Assembly: GCA_965153355.1 (NCBI GenBank)
Contig: OZ231128.1
Span: forward strand, 13,268,001 to 13,332,000
Reading direction: 5' to 3'
From: Flaccisagitta enflata
Lineage: Eukaryota > Chaetognatha > Sagittoidea > Aphragmophora
Length of the DNA stretch: 64,000 nucleotides
Shown here: positions 10,870 through 20,513 of the stretch, piece by piece
Numbering within the stretch: position 1 is the stretch's first letter
How the letters are laid out: the number at the start of each line of letters is the position of its first letter
Position numbers and translations under genes: made by a program
Notes under the pieces: model-generated
The model's database searches: none
What the model was told of the DNA's origin: nothing
What the model saw: the letters and a program-made list of their open reading frames with translations, nothing else

Positions 10870-12910
10870 CTAACCTTTTATACAACTAACTTCTGAGAAG
10901 GCTGATATGAGGCCCCCTAAAGGCTGATTTTAGACCAGCCAAGGCTGTTTCAAGGCCTGAGAGGACAAATTTAAGACCTGACTGGACTATTTGAGGCCTT
11001 AGAGGGTAGATTGGAGGCCTGAGAGAATTAATTCAAGGCCATAAAGAGCTGAGTTGAGACCTGTTAGAGCTGATTTGAGGCTATAGTAGGCAATGTTTAA
11101 GTGGGCAATGTTTAAGTGGGCTGATTTAGGGCTTGAAAGGGCTTGAGAGGCGTGATACAATTGATTTAAGGCCTAATTTTGGGGCTGAGAGGGCAAATTT
11201 GAGTCCTGGAACACCTAACAGGGTGAGTTTGAGGTATGAGAGGGTGGATTCGAGATCTGAACCAGTCGCCCAAGGGCAATATGTGGTCGGCAATACTCGT
11301 TGCCCTGCTTTGCATGTGCTTGATACGCAATGAGAGGAAGCAGGGATGCGGCCCCAAAGGAGACAAAGTTCTGTTCATCCGTTTGTTTGTTTGTCCCCCC
11401 AGGCCCTCTCAGACCTGAAATCTGCCCTCTCAGACCTCAAATCTGCCCTCTCAGGCCTGAAATCTGCCCTCCCAGGTCTTGAATCAGATAGGGCAGATTC
11501 AAGGCCTGAGAAGGCAGATTTCAAGCCTGAGAGGGCAGATTTCAAGCCTGAGGGGGTCCCTGTGTTCTACTGGACTTTGTCCCCTTTGAGGCCGTTGCCA
11601 AAAAAGCCTGATATGAGGTCTAAGAGGGCTGACTTGAAGACGGAACAGGTCGCCCAAAGGCAATAACTGGTCAACGATACCCTTTGCCCTGCTTTGCATG
11701 ATTGTGAATTTGTGTTGCGGGAAGTAGGGCATGGCAAAGGGAACGAAGTCCTGTAGAACACAGAGAGAGACTGTCGTCCGTCTCCTTACAATGTTTCATT
11801 GATGAGATACTATAGTGCACTGATTGAAGGCCTTCAAGAGTCTGAAGGCTTTCCCAAGGCTTAAATGGCCATCTGGTCTGATTTGAAGCCTGACAGCGCT
11901 AATTTGAGGCCTGAGAGGGCTAATTTGAGGCCCGAGAGGCCAAGTTTAAGGACTTACAGGCCGGATTTGAGACCTGACAGCTTATATTGGCCAGCTTTGA
12001 GACCTGAAAGACCAAATTTGAGGTCTGAGGGGCAGGATTTGAGGCCTGAGGGGCAGGATTTGAGGCCTGAGGGGCAGGATTAAAGGCCTGAGAGGCAGGA
12101 TTTGAGGCCTGATAGGCCAGATTTGAGGCCTGAGAGGCCAGATTTGAGACCTGAGAGGCCAGGTTGAGACTAAGTGGCTGGATTTAGGGTCTGAGGGGCC
12201 TAATGGACGGACAAAACGAATGACGAAAAGTCTGTGTTCTACAGGGCTCCGTCTTATCAGAATTTTTTTCTGTAAAAGCTAGTGGAAACATTAAGTCTGG
12301 TGGAGGCCTGAGAAGGCTGATTAGCCATGAAACGGTTTTGGAGGCCTTGGGGAATGGAAACCAGTCGCCCAATATGTGGTCAGCGATACCCGTGCTCTGC
12401 TTTGCATAATTGTGAATTAGCCTCTCAGACCTTAAATCAGCCCTTACAAACACCAAATCAGGCATCTTAGACCCCAAATCAGGCCAGCCAGACCCTATAT
12501 TAGACCTCCCAGACCCCACATCAGGCCTCTGAGATCCCAAATCAATCCTCTCTCCTCAAATCAGGCCAGTCAGACTCAAAATTAGACCTTCCAGATCCCA
12601 AATCAGGATAAATCAGGCCTTTCTGACCCCAAATCTGCCCTTGAAAGCCTAGATCTGAAACTGGTCCCTTCAATCCTAGATCTGAGACTCTCAGACTACA
12701 AATCTGCCCAATTAGGTTTCAAATCTGCTCTCTCAAGACTCAAATATCCACTCTGTTTTCAAATCTATGCTCCAAGGCCTCCAATAAGCCCACTCAAGCT
12801 TTCAATCTGTCCTCTACAGCCCCAAATCTGCTCTCTTGGGCTTCAAATCTGCCCTCTCAGGCTTGAAATTGTATCTCCCGAGGCGGATTTGAGCCTTGAA
12901 ACTGGGATTT
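10870..12910. repeat. diverged 20-bp minisatellites with three GGGCAGCGG element remnants
   Basis: Arrays of AGGCCTGAGAGGGCTGATTT units occupy about 10870-11250, 11400-11560 (opposite orientation), 11820-12200 and 12420-12900 (opposite orientation). Between them lie outer arms (11265-11335, 11645-11710, 12360-12420: CAGTCGCCCAAGGGCAATAT..TTGCCCTGCTTTGCATG) and terminus pieces (GCGGCCCCAAAGGAGACAAA at 11349, CTGTGTTCTACTGGACTTTG at 11561, GGGAACGAAGTCCTGTAGAA at 11739). This reads as several decayed composite elements in a row. Confidence 0.65.
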
Positions 12911-12924
12911 GGGCCTCTAAGAAA

Positions 12925-13370
12925 ATCAGAGAAAAATAGGACTGAGCCAAATGAGCTAGATGAGCTGAAATATTCAAAATCACTCGACTACACAACCAGC
13001 TATGCTTACTGAGATGCTTTCTTGTATTTGCATGCTTAAATCAAAACATTTATTTATTTATCGGTTTTGAAATCAGAAAAAAAGAGCAAGCTAAATGAGC
13101 TAAATGAGCTAGAATATTTAAAAACACCCTCACAGATGAGCAGCTCTGCTCACTGACATGCTATCTTGTAATTGCTTGCTTAAACATCTATCAATATATT
13201 TGCTTATTTATTGCATTTGAAATCAGAAAAAAAAGATTGAGCTAAGTGAGCTAAATGAGCTAAAATGCTCTCACACATGAGCAGCTATGCTCATAAACAT
13301 GTTTTTTTTGTATTTGCATGCTTAACCAAACTTAGATACACTCCTTTATTGATCCTACACAAAATCATAA
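12925..13370. repeat. ~145-bp tandem repeat, three diverged units
   Basis: Each unit holds GAGCTAAATGAGCT words, a CACTCG/CCTCAC stretch, GAGCAGCTATGCTCA, TTTGCATGCTTAA and TTTATTGCATTTGAAATCAG. Starts fall near 12930, 13080 and 13225. Confidence 0.75.
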
Positions 13371-13375
13371 AAAAT

Positions 13376-13630
13376 CGAAAAAAAATCAATTTGAATTTTT
13401 CATAAATAAATCTTTTAAAATTCATAACGCGAAAAATATTTGTCCCAGAGACTTCTGCTTAGCGCCAAATGAAAGAGAATTATCAAATTTACTTACCCTA
13501 TCAATTTCATCGGAGGCCTCAATCGCCCTAAGGAGTTCCTAAACTTCCTCATAAGAAAATGAAAACCCTGTTTCTCTCGAATATGTCAAAAAGTCGAAGA
13601 CTGACTTCGACTTTTTTCCCGATAATGCTC
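13376..13630 (+). repeat. dispersed AAGTCGAAG repeat, copy 1 (partial)
   Basis: Shares the order 'CCAGAGACTTCTGCTTAGCG CCAAATGAAAGAG', 'TATCAATTTCAT', 'TTCCTCATAAGAAAATG' and a terminal hairpin (AAAAGTCGAAGACTGACTTCGACTTTTTTCC) with copies at 31494-31900 and 43876-44310. The 60-aa frame starting at 13559 lies in this repeat. Confidence 0.6.
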
Positions 13631-13860
13631 CACCTCTTTCTCAGTGTAGTTCTATCGTCGGCAAACTTCCTCATTCACAATTTTGACTCCATGAATCCAA
13701 GTGGAGGGAGTTGTTTAGGATTTATGTTTGGAGATCCTTGAGCAATGCTCTCTGCCCAAAAACTGCTGAGCACTGCACTGTCCATAAGCCTGGATCGTTA
13801 ATTCTGTCTGATGGATGACTAAGCATACATCTTACTCCTTACTCAATGTCTATCTCTTTT

Positions 13861-13960
13861 AGTCGCGTAAACACCACTCTACAGTCTTCACCTTGCTGTG
13901 TTGGTCCGCTCGTCTGGATGTCTGTCGGTACATCCGTCCATCCTTTGATAACATTTTTTG
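13861..13960 (+). mobile_element. GTCG-hairpin element, 5' fragment
   Basis: AGTCGCGTAAACACCACTCT followed by CACCTTGCTGTGTTGGTCCG and a CGTC/CGGT tract; the hairpin partner strand is mutated and the CCTTGTT end is absent. Confidence 0.5.
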
Positions 13961-14120
13961 TCCTTTCTTTGGTTATATGTTGCTGGTAAGTAAGTGTTAG
14001 ATACTGTCGTATTCTAATGTTGTAGTAATGTAGCACTGTCCCAGCCCAACTGTCCGCGACTTATGCTTGGTTTTGGGCTTTTTAAACTACCATCCAGGCC
14101 TACTCGCATCTATTGTCTTT

Positions 14121-14314
14121 AGTCGCGTGCTACGCGACTCTACACCCCGCTTTGTCGGTCCGTCGATCTGTCGGTCCGTCCGTCGGTCACACTTTACTTT
14201 TCGGCGTTTATGGGGTTTTTGGCTATACTGCTCCTGCCCAAATGCTCAACTGACCTCAAATATGGCCCCTGCCCACCCGCACGCGACTGGAGTAGCCGTG
14301 TATCCGGCCTTGTT
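14121..14314 (+). mobile_element. GTCG-hairpin element, full-length 194-bp copy
   Basis: Order: hairpin AGTCGCGTGCTACGCGACT; box CTACACCCCGCTTTGTCGGT; CCGT/CGGT tandem tract; CACACTTTACTTTTC; GCCCAAATGCTCAACTGACC; GGCCCCTGCCCACCC; subterminal GCACGCGACTGG; terminus GTGTATCCGGCCTTGTT. The subterminal CGCGACT can pair with the first strand of the hairpin. No A/B-box and no ORF, so neither a SINE nor a coding element by what can be seen. Confidence 0.8.
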
Positions 14315-14335
14315 TCAGTAGCAAACAGTAAAACC

Positions 14336-14477
14336 CTCCAATAACCGATGTAAAGGCACTTACATACTCTGAAGCGGATATCTGTTATTGTCTGTACATA
14401 AAAAAATGAATAAGATTCCATATCCGTTATCAGCGGATTTCCATTTCTCTCGAGTCTGGTTTAGGGGGATGTAACTG
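14336..14477. mobile_element. possible pogo/Tigger-type MITE
   Basis: Left end CAGTAAAACCCTCCAATAAC; right end reverse-complements to CAGTTACATCCCCCTA and is followed by TA. Inside, GCGGATATCTGTTATTG and CCGTTATCAGCGGATTT are inverted relatives. The left flank is AA rather than TA, so the call is moderate. Confidence 0.45.
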
Positions 14478-14553
14478 TATTTGTATTTTCCTTCTTTTTC
14501 TAGCCTCTAGAGAGCGTCCGTCTACCATGTGCAGAGAAGCGGGAAAAGAGAGA

Positions 14554-15436
14554 GGGTGTGTTTCTAGTGAAGACAAAAAATAGGTTCATTCACGCCAAAC
14601 GCGTTTACAGCATGAACGCATTTTCTGGAATTTCAACCGTCCCATGAGATAGTGAGCAAAGTGAGTGAGCGAGTCTATGAATGGAGCAAGCGAGCAAAGC
14701 GGTCATAGCAAAGGGGAGCGCTGTGGAGCCAGCTAGCAAAGTGGCTGTTGTGAAGCAAAGCGCTACGGAGCAAGTGAGCAGAGTGAGTAACCATGGCAAA
14801 AAAAAAAAAAGTAGACGCAATGTTTTGATTGTTGATTGCTATAACGGTTATAAAGAGCTTCGAAAGATCTTTCATTTGAGTTTTTTTTGAACATTCTAGC
14901 TTTAACTTTTAGAAGTTATGATATTCTAAAGACAACTACTCAAAGATCTCGATTATGTTTAGAAATGTTTTTAGAGTAACCAACTTTTAATTAATACAGC
15001 CTTTAAACAAAGCGGAATCAAGAATTTTGCTTGGTTTCATCTTGTAGTTTATTAAAAATACTTCATTTTTACCTTGAATTTTATTCCATTTATTTCATTA
15101 CTTCCTTCTACAGAAAAAGTAAGTAAAATAGTGCCTTGTTCACAGATGAGGAAATCTGCTCTTTTTGGCATTTTGAAAAATGAGTATTGAACTTCAATCA
15201 TTTGTCATTTCTAAACGACTTGAGTCACAAATTTCTGCTTGGTCTAGATTTGCAGAGTTTTTAAAGCTCTTTAAAAAGCTCATTGATTTCAAGTAAAAAT
15301 TGTGACTGGTGTTCAATTAAATGATAAAAATTGAGCGTCTACTTTTTTTTTGGCCATGGTTAGTGCGAGCGAACGAATGTAGCGAGCGACCAAGTAGCCC
15401 TTTAAAAACGCGATTGTCTGTGACTGGAAACAGTGG
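14554..15436. mobile_element. GGGCGTTTCTAG MITE split by a TA element
   Basis: Outer copy of the ~250-bp MITE otherwise seen at 39717 and 51908: left end GGGTGTGTTTCTAGTGAAGA, interior of GAGCGAGCAAAGCG words, right end CGCGATTGTCTGTGACTGGA AAC. It is split at 14789/15361 by the element at 14790-15360. A second partial MITE end (GGGTGCGTTTCTACTCAAAG) begins at 15433. Confidence 0.7.
14790..15360. mobile_element. 571-bp TA-flanked TIR element inside a MITE
   Basis: TIRs ACCATGGCAAAAAAAAAAAA AGTAGACGC (left) and ACCATGGCCAAAAAAAAAGT AGACGC (right, reverse complement), with TA at 14788-14789 and 15361-15362. Joining the flanks restores the GAGTGAG..GTGCGAGCG order of the uninterrupted MITE copy at 39717-39971, so both ends and the TA duplication are well supported. 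Confidence 0.8.
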
Positions 15437-15533
15437 GTGCGTTTCTACTCAAAGCCAGAATCGCGTTTCTGAGGCAGGTTTTGAGATTCGCGTTTTTAAC
15501 CACCAACCCTCAGAAAAAAATAAACACCACAAG

Positions 15534-15606
15534 ACAGAATCGAACTCGCCTATTAGCAGCCACTGTCGTCCGCTCCGATGGCGGGCTCTTTACCACGAAG
15601 CCAGCG
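15534..15606 (-). repeat. tRNA-derived sequence (degenerate)
   Basis: On the minus strand a D-arm GGCTTCGTGGTAAAGAGCC (4-bp stem closed) with an A-box-like core and, 40 bases on, a B-box-like GAGTTCGATTC. The acceptor stem does not close convincingly, so this is a tRNA pseudogene or tRNA-headed SINE piece rather than a gene. Confidence 0.45.
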
Positions 15607-15752
15607 AGACAAGCTATGTTTCAAACTTGAGAAATGAAATTACTTCTTTTTGCCTTATGAATAGAAGAGGTAAATTAAAAAGATTCACCGAATGTCCTTT
15701 CAACTGAGCCTAGCTCAAATCATTCCTTACTGCATGTCATTCCTGAATCCAA

Positions 15753-15822
15753 TTAGATTCGATCCTGCAACCCTGTTACCTCCTCCCTGAAACTCTTACC
15801 ACTAAGCTAACTTGCTAGATGG
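15753..15822 (-). repeat. tRNA-derived sequence (degenerate)
   Basis: Minus strand shows GTTAGCTTAGTGGTAAGAGT (A-box-like) and CAGGATCGAATCT (B-box-like) at tRNA spacing. No closed acceptor stem visible. Confidence 0.45.
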
Positions 15823-16005
15823 AGGATCAATGAATTTTGATAAGAGTAATGAAATTTTCTTCAGGCTTGCAATTTGTTTTGGTGTAGAACTTTGCTTCTC
15901 ATGTGAGATGGCGTGAGTAGTAGGTTAGGGTGAAGGCCTATGCATTTGTTTTTTTCATCAATACATGATGAGAGCTATGGATGTAAAAATAAAAACTTGA
16001 GTGTT

Positions 16006-16082
16006 GTTCCTTGGTGGCCTAATGGTGGGCATACTCTCCTGCTGTGAACAAGGTCATAAGATCGTATCTCCCTAGGCTCCAG
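16006..16082 (+). repeat. tRNA-derived sequence (degenerate)
   Basis: Plus strand CCTTGGTGGCCTAATGGTGG (A-box-like) and TAAGATCGTATCTCC (B-box-like), followed directly by a T-rich run (16086-16100). Third such sequence within 550 bp. Confidence 0.4.
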
Positions 16083-16299
16083 AGTTTTATTTTTTTTTTT
16101 TATGTTAACTACATTAAATGTTGGGCAGTTCGTCTAAAACGAGGTTGGATGCCTCATATGGCATAAGTTGTGGGTTTTAGACAGCAGCCATAACTGCTTA
16201 AGCTTAAAATCATACCCAAATCATGCCTATTCAGGGGCAAAAAGGAAGAACTCACTGTGGTTGTGCTTTTGCTGTTTTTTTTTACACAAATCTATAACT

Positions 16300-16410
16300 G
16301 CAACCTTACCCCCTCTAACCTAACCCCAACTTTTAAACCTGATGTAACTTCTGACCTTAACCCTAAACCTACCCCTAACCCAAACCCTGATGTAAAACCC
16401 AGCCAAAACC
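16300..16410. repeat. interstitial CCTAA-type degenerate telomere-like repeat
   Basis: CTAACCTAACCCCAACTTTT, then CCTTAACCCTAAACCTACCC CTAACCCAAACCCTGATG: irregular CCCTAA variants about 100 bp long. Too diverged to be a telomere end. Confidence 0.6.
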
Positions 16411-17145
16411 CACTTGCAAAAAAGACAAAAGACCAATTTCTCTTTCTTTTCCTAAACTATTAACTGCTCAAGACTAAGATCAGCCCCTTCAAGCTCCAAG
16501 CTAACATTTTCAAGCTTTTGATTAACATGATATGGCCCAGAACGACGTTCTCAAGTCTTAAATCAGTTTTTTTAAGACAAAGTTGAAATTTTACTGCACA
16601 AACATAAGATCAACTCTTTTAGAATTACATCAGGCATCAATAAACCCTTTCAAACTTACAATCAGCCTTGTATGCTTAAAACAACCTTTTCAAGCTAAAA
16701 TTTTGCAGATTTTAATTCTATTGTCTGAGGTACTTAATCAACCTCCAAAACCCAGTTCTGATTTTCTAGGTTTAAGCCTGTCTTGTTTCAGCTGTTTCAT
16801 AATTCATATAGTACTTCAGATAGCTCCTCCTTTAATTTTAATCACATTCGTGTTGCTCTTTTAGTGGCATAGTCATGTTAATTCAATCAGTTTATTGATT
16901 GGTCCATAGGTCCATATTGATCTCTATCTCCAAGTAATGCCTTTGACAAAATATCTTTTATTCTACATATAAAAATAATCTACACTCATCAAGATTTAAT
17001 AAACAAAAAGTTATTCCAATCTTTTGCTATGTGAACCCCCCAAACACAAATAAACGGACATTCCAGTGGAAGTTTTGCATGATTCCGTGAGGCGTGAGGA
17101 GCATTGTTTTCTATTTTGTTTTGTATTTTGTCTTGCATGCATGGT
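16411..17145. other. AT-rich unassigned stretch
   Basis: 16440-16720 has loose repeats of the form 'AAGCTTAAAATCAGCC' (TTTTCAAGCT.. AACATTTTCAAGCTTTTG), perhaps an old minisatellite. I see no gene. Confidence 0.4.
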
Positions 17146-17428
17146 AACAAGGCCAGATAGACGGCTACTCCCATTTTCTTTGGGTGGGCAGGGCCTGTAT
17201 TTGAGGTTACTAGATGATTTGGGCAGGAGCATTGAAGTGGAGGGAAAACAAGGCCGTATACACTCCCCCTCAGTCGCGGACGGGTGGGCAGGAGCGGAAT
17301 AGCCAAAAAATGCTCACATTTTGTTTTGGTTATCGACAGACCGACCGACACAAGGTCAGGAGTCGCGTGTCCGCGACTAAAAAGCAAGGTGTAGGGTAAA
17401 GGCTGCAGGGTGTAGAGTTGCGTACCAC
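17146..17428 (-). mobile_element. GTCG-hairpin element interrupted by another copy
   Basis: Outer copy: AACAAGGCCAGATAGACGGC..GGGTGGGCAGGGCCTGTATT..ACTAGATGATTTGGGCAGGA up to about 17246, then resumes GCAAGGTGTAGGGTAAAGGC..GTAGAGTTGCGTACCACACA ACT at 17384-17428. The inner copy sits in the middle. Confidence 0.65.
17247..17383 (-). mobile_element. nested GTCG-hairpin element, full copy
   Basis: AACAAGGCCGTATACACTCC..CAGTCGCGGACGGGTGGGCA..CCGACCGACACAAGG..GTCGCGTGTCCGCGAC then TAAAAA. Subterminal GTCGCGGAC and the hairpin GTCGCGTGTCCGCGAC correspond base for base. Confidence 0.7.
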
Positions 17429-17653
17429 ACAACTAAAAACAACTAGTCTTGGATCAAACTCGGATTTCACTTCCACAGTGATGTAATTTAGAAATAGATT
17501 TAGCTACTTAGTTTAGAGCTGTCTCTTAAAAAAAAAGGAAATTCTTTAAGGAGAGTTAAAAGTAAATTTTTTAAAGAAGAGTAAAAATAAACTATCTCCA
17601 GCCTGTTCAAGAACAATAAGTGGTAAGATAGCACTAGGTATAAATATTGTTAA

Positions 17654-17820
17654 AACAAGGCCGGATACACGGCCATTACCAGTGGCGGACGGGTGGGCAG
17701 GGGCGGAAATGCGTGTTTTCCCACTTGTCGACTCGAGCGTGACGGACCGACCGACCAACCAACCAACGGACGGACGGACGGACAAAGCCTCTTATAGAGT
17801 CGCTTGTCCGCGACTAAAAA
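17654..17820 (-). mobile_element. GTCG-hairpin element, full-length copy
   Basis: AACAAGGCCGGATACACGGC CATTACC, subterminal AGTGGCGGACGGGTGGGCAG, GGCGGAAATGCGTGTTTTCC, GACC/AACC/GGAC tandem tract, AAAGCCTCTTATAGAG and terminal hairpin GTCGCTTGTCCGCGACTAAA. Very close to the copy at 56157-56336 apart from the terminal motifs. Confidence 0.8.
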
Positions 17821-18149
17821 AAGAAATCTCGGAAATCCTCTGTGTAACTAATCATTATTTTGCACTGCACTTTAGACTCGAAATGGATGTTTGCTAAGCT
17901 TATTGAAGCGACAGGACGATGTGAATGTAAGCTCCACCTGTAGTCCCTGAATCTGTTTTGAATATGTCTGAACCTTTAGCTAGCTCTAGGGCAGCAGCAT
18001 TGGACTTCACTTACTATTCCTTCTTTCCACTCGCATGGTTTGAACCACAATGATAAATCGCTAATCAGCAATAAGAATCCTCAACATGCGGTTTCCGAGG
18101 AAGGCCATGTGAAATCGCAGAGGACGCTGCTTTTCTTGCCAACATTTTT

Positions 18150-18393
18150 AGTGGCTGGCTAAGCGACTCTATAAGAGGGTGTGTCCCTTGGTCGGTAGGT
18201 CTGTCTGTCTGAATGTCCGTCACACGAAATTTTGGATGCCGCGAAATTGACTGTATTTGTGATTTCTGAGTACAACAGCCCCTGCCCACCCAAAATACAG
18301 CCCCTGCCCACTGATTGACTGCCCCTGCCCCTCAGTGTACTGCCCCTGCCGACCCGCCAGCGACTGCTTATTGGCCGTGTATCCGGCCTTGTT
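18150..18393 (+). mobile_element. GTCG-hairpin element, full-length copy with extra GCCCCTGCC repeats
   Basis: Degraded hairpin AGTGGCTGGCTAAGCGACT, then CTATAAGAGGGTGTGTCCCT, GGTCGG/GTCTGTCTGTCT tract, four CAGCCCCTGCCCACC words (18268-18355), subterminal CCAGCGACTGCTTATTGGCC and terminus GTGTATCCGGCCTTG. A partial, more degraded relative follows at about 18476-18565. Confidence 0.7.
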
Positions 18394-18680
18394 TTCATTA
18401 GCAATCGTGATCATCCTTCATACCCTCCCTCTCCACCCAAACTTCCAATTGGCGGTGGTGCGTTGAACAAGTTTTAAGTTGCTTGCTAAATGACGCTATA
18501 ACTGGGTAAGAAGGATGATCGGGAACTCGAAAATCTGGATGAAGCGAAATTGACTGAAACGGCCAACTTTTAGCATCACCATCCATATCTAGCTAGCCAC
18601 ATTAAGCCCCAGTATTATGACATTTTTTAATAGATATCATGAATCAGCACTTATGCTTGTTTTCACTGACTGCTCAAAGA

Positions 18681-18983
18681 TTAACACTTTTTGATAAATT
18701 TTTTTTCCGAGTTGTAAGCGTGTCTTCGTCCGCGATGCAGCCACGTTGTCTTCCTGCAATGAAATAGCCGCGAGCCACCGCAGCGTGTCGCCGCAGCACA
18801 GCGCATTCCAGCTGTGTACTGCAGCAATGTGTCGATCAAATCCTTGAAGTCGCCAGTCTCATCAGGTGCTGTCGGCGGCAAGCCAAGTCGAGACCACCAC
18901 CTAACATCAGCTACAGCTACATGCAGCCACGTTTGCGTTACCATCAAGACAAATGACAAATGACAAATGATCGGTTTCATCAA
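18681..18983 (-). CDS. possible exon, unrecognised, low support
   Basis: A GC-richer block in AT-rich surroundings with a 100-codon open frame on the minus strand (start of frame at 18983, stop at 18681). The middle reads like ordinary protein (around LPPTAPDETGDFKDLIDTLL). I found no partner exon in either direction and no family match. It may be an exon of a gene not otherwise seen, or simply a GC-rich fragment. Confidence 0.2.
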   Translation of the reverse strand: MMKPIICHLSFVLMVTQTWLHVAVADVRWWSRLGLPPTAPDETGDFKDLIDTLLQYTAGMRCAAATRCGGSRLFHCRKTTWLHRGRRHAYNSEKKFIKKC

Positions 18984-19271
18984 GTTGTTCGAAACGGTGA
19001 ACTACACAATCAGATTCTGAATAATAACTATACTGACTGTTTCGGTTTGTTTTTTTATGTTTTTGTTGTTTATGTTTTTTGTTTTGTTTTGTTTTTTTAA
19101 TGTGGATCCTCGTCACTTGCTGCATTACAACCAGCTCTGAATTAAGTAACCAATAATTATTCAGTTAAATTCCGTTTTTACATATTTCAGGGGACTAATA
19201 AGTTTTATGTTACAAACAGAATTCAATTATTGACAATAAAGAAAAATAGAGATAAATATTTGATAGTCCCA

Positions 19272-19850
19272 AAAGTGTTAGATGGTCAGCGGTACCCTTG
19301 CCCTGCCAAGATAGGTTGTGCTTGAAGTTGAAGGGGGAGCAGGGCAGCGGACTCAAATGGGTCGATGATCTATGCTTTCACACATGGGGAATTTTCCCCT
19401 CCTCTTCCTACGTCCGTTTGTCCTCCCCTGACTCAAATCCTTGCCTCAAGGCCCAAATCCCAGTCTTGAGGCCCAAATCTCAATCTCAAGGACCAAATCC
19501 CAGTATCGCGGCGCAAATCCCAGCCATGAGACTCAAATCCTACCCTGGAGACTGAGATTTAGACCTCATGGGTGGGATTTGGGCCTCAGGGGTGGGATTT
19601 GAACCTTGAGGATAGGATTTGAGCCTCAAGACTGGGATTTGGGCCTAGAGACTGGGATTTGGGCCTTGAGATTGGGATTTTGGCCTCAAGACAGGGATTT
19701 GGGCGTTGAGGCTAGTATTTGAGTCAGGGGGGATAAACGGACGGACAGACAGACGGATGGACGTAAGGGAAAGAAAAAATTCCCCATGTGTGGAGGCATA
19801 GGTCATCAACCCCTTGGGGGCCACTAACCAAGAAAAAATTCCACTACCCA
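19272..19850. mobile_element. GGGCAGCGG composite element, 'GATGACC' subtype
   Basis: Outer arm GTGTTAGATGGTCAGCGGTA CCCTTGCCCTGCC; left terminus GCAGGGCAGCGGACTCAAAT..CACACATGGGGAATTTTCCC; array of GGCCCAAATCCCAGTCTTGA units 19430-19550, then the inverted orientation (GAGACTGGGATTTGGGCCT) 19555-19730; GGAC/AGAC tract; right terminus AATTCCCCATGTGTGGAGGC..TTGGGGGCCACTAACC. The array itself changes strand near its middle, so the whole element is foldback-like. Confidence 0.7.
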
Positions 19851-19933
19851 ACAGGACCATGAATCTATATTAGATGGAACAATATCGTTAAAAACCAAAT
19901 TCTGTTGCTGTCGGTTCGTTAGAGTGGGTTGTA

Positions 19934-20485
19934 CAGTATGTTTCAACTTGTTTGTAACATTATACGACGGCATAACTCTTGAAGTAATTGAGATAATTCA
20001 ATTCTGAAAAAAACTTTGTATAGAGAATAATTTAGCATTTAATACTAAACAATTCTCAGGGATTTTCTATAGAAGTTTGATACTTTTCACACCTTTAAGA
20101 GCTTTGGGTCAAATTATGCAAAAAAGGCTGTTTTTCAATGAATTACATCCATAGACAAAATATATCTCTATTTTTGTAAACTACACTAGGACATATTTTA
20201 TTTGAAACCTATCTGGTATGAAAATCATGAAATTCTGTTTAAAAAAAAGCCACATAAAAATTTTTTTTTTCACTTAAGGACAATAATTTACTTTGCAAAA
20301 CTTTATTTTTAGTTTATGAAATGTTAAGGGGTTTAGATTTTTCCAAAAGATCAAAATCAATCATCATAAAATGCTAAACTATTACTTATAAACTATAATA
20401 AAGTTTTTTTTTCAGAATTGAATTATCTCTATTACTTCTAGATTTATGCTGTCATAAAATATTACAAACAAGTTGAAACATACTG
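19934..20485. mobile_element. 552-bp TA-flanked TIR element (CAGTATGTTTCAACTTG)
   Basis: Left CAGTATGTTTCAACTTGTTT GTAACATTATACGACG; right inverted copy ATTACAAACAAGTTGAAACATACTG. TA at 19932-19933 and 20486-20487. Tc1/mariner-like by TA flanks and CAGT start; no ORF. Confidence 0.75.
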
Positions 20486-20513
20486 TAACTATACAGAGTG
20501 TACCAACTCAGTT

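Noticed and set aside
11133-11761. Frames of 60-106 codons with ADFKPERADF-like repeats
   Set aside because: Translation of the 20-bp minisatellite and element termini; similar frames occur at 34102-34383 and 34922-35188.
16300-16410. True telomere or chromosome end
   Set aside because: Repeat is irregular, short and flanked by ordinary sequence on both sides.
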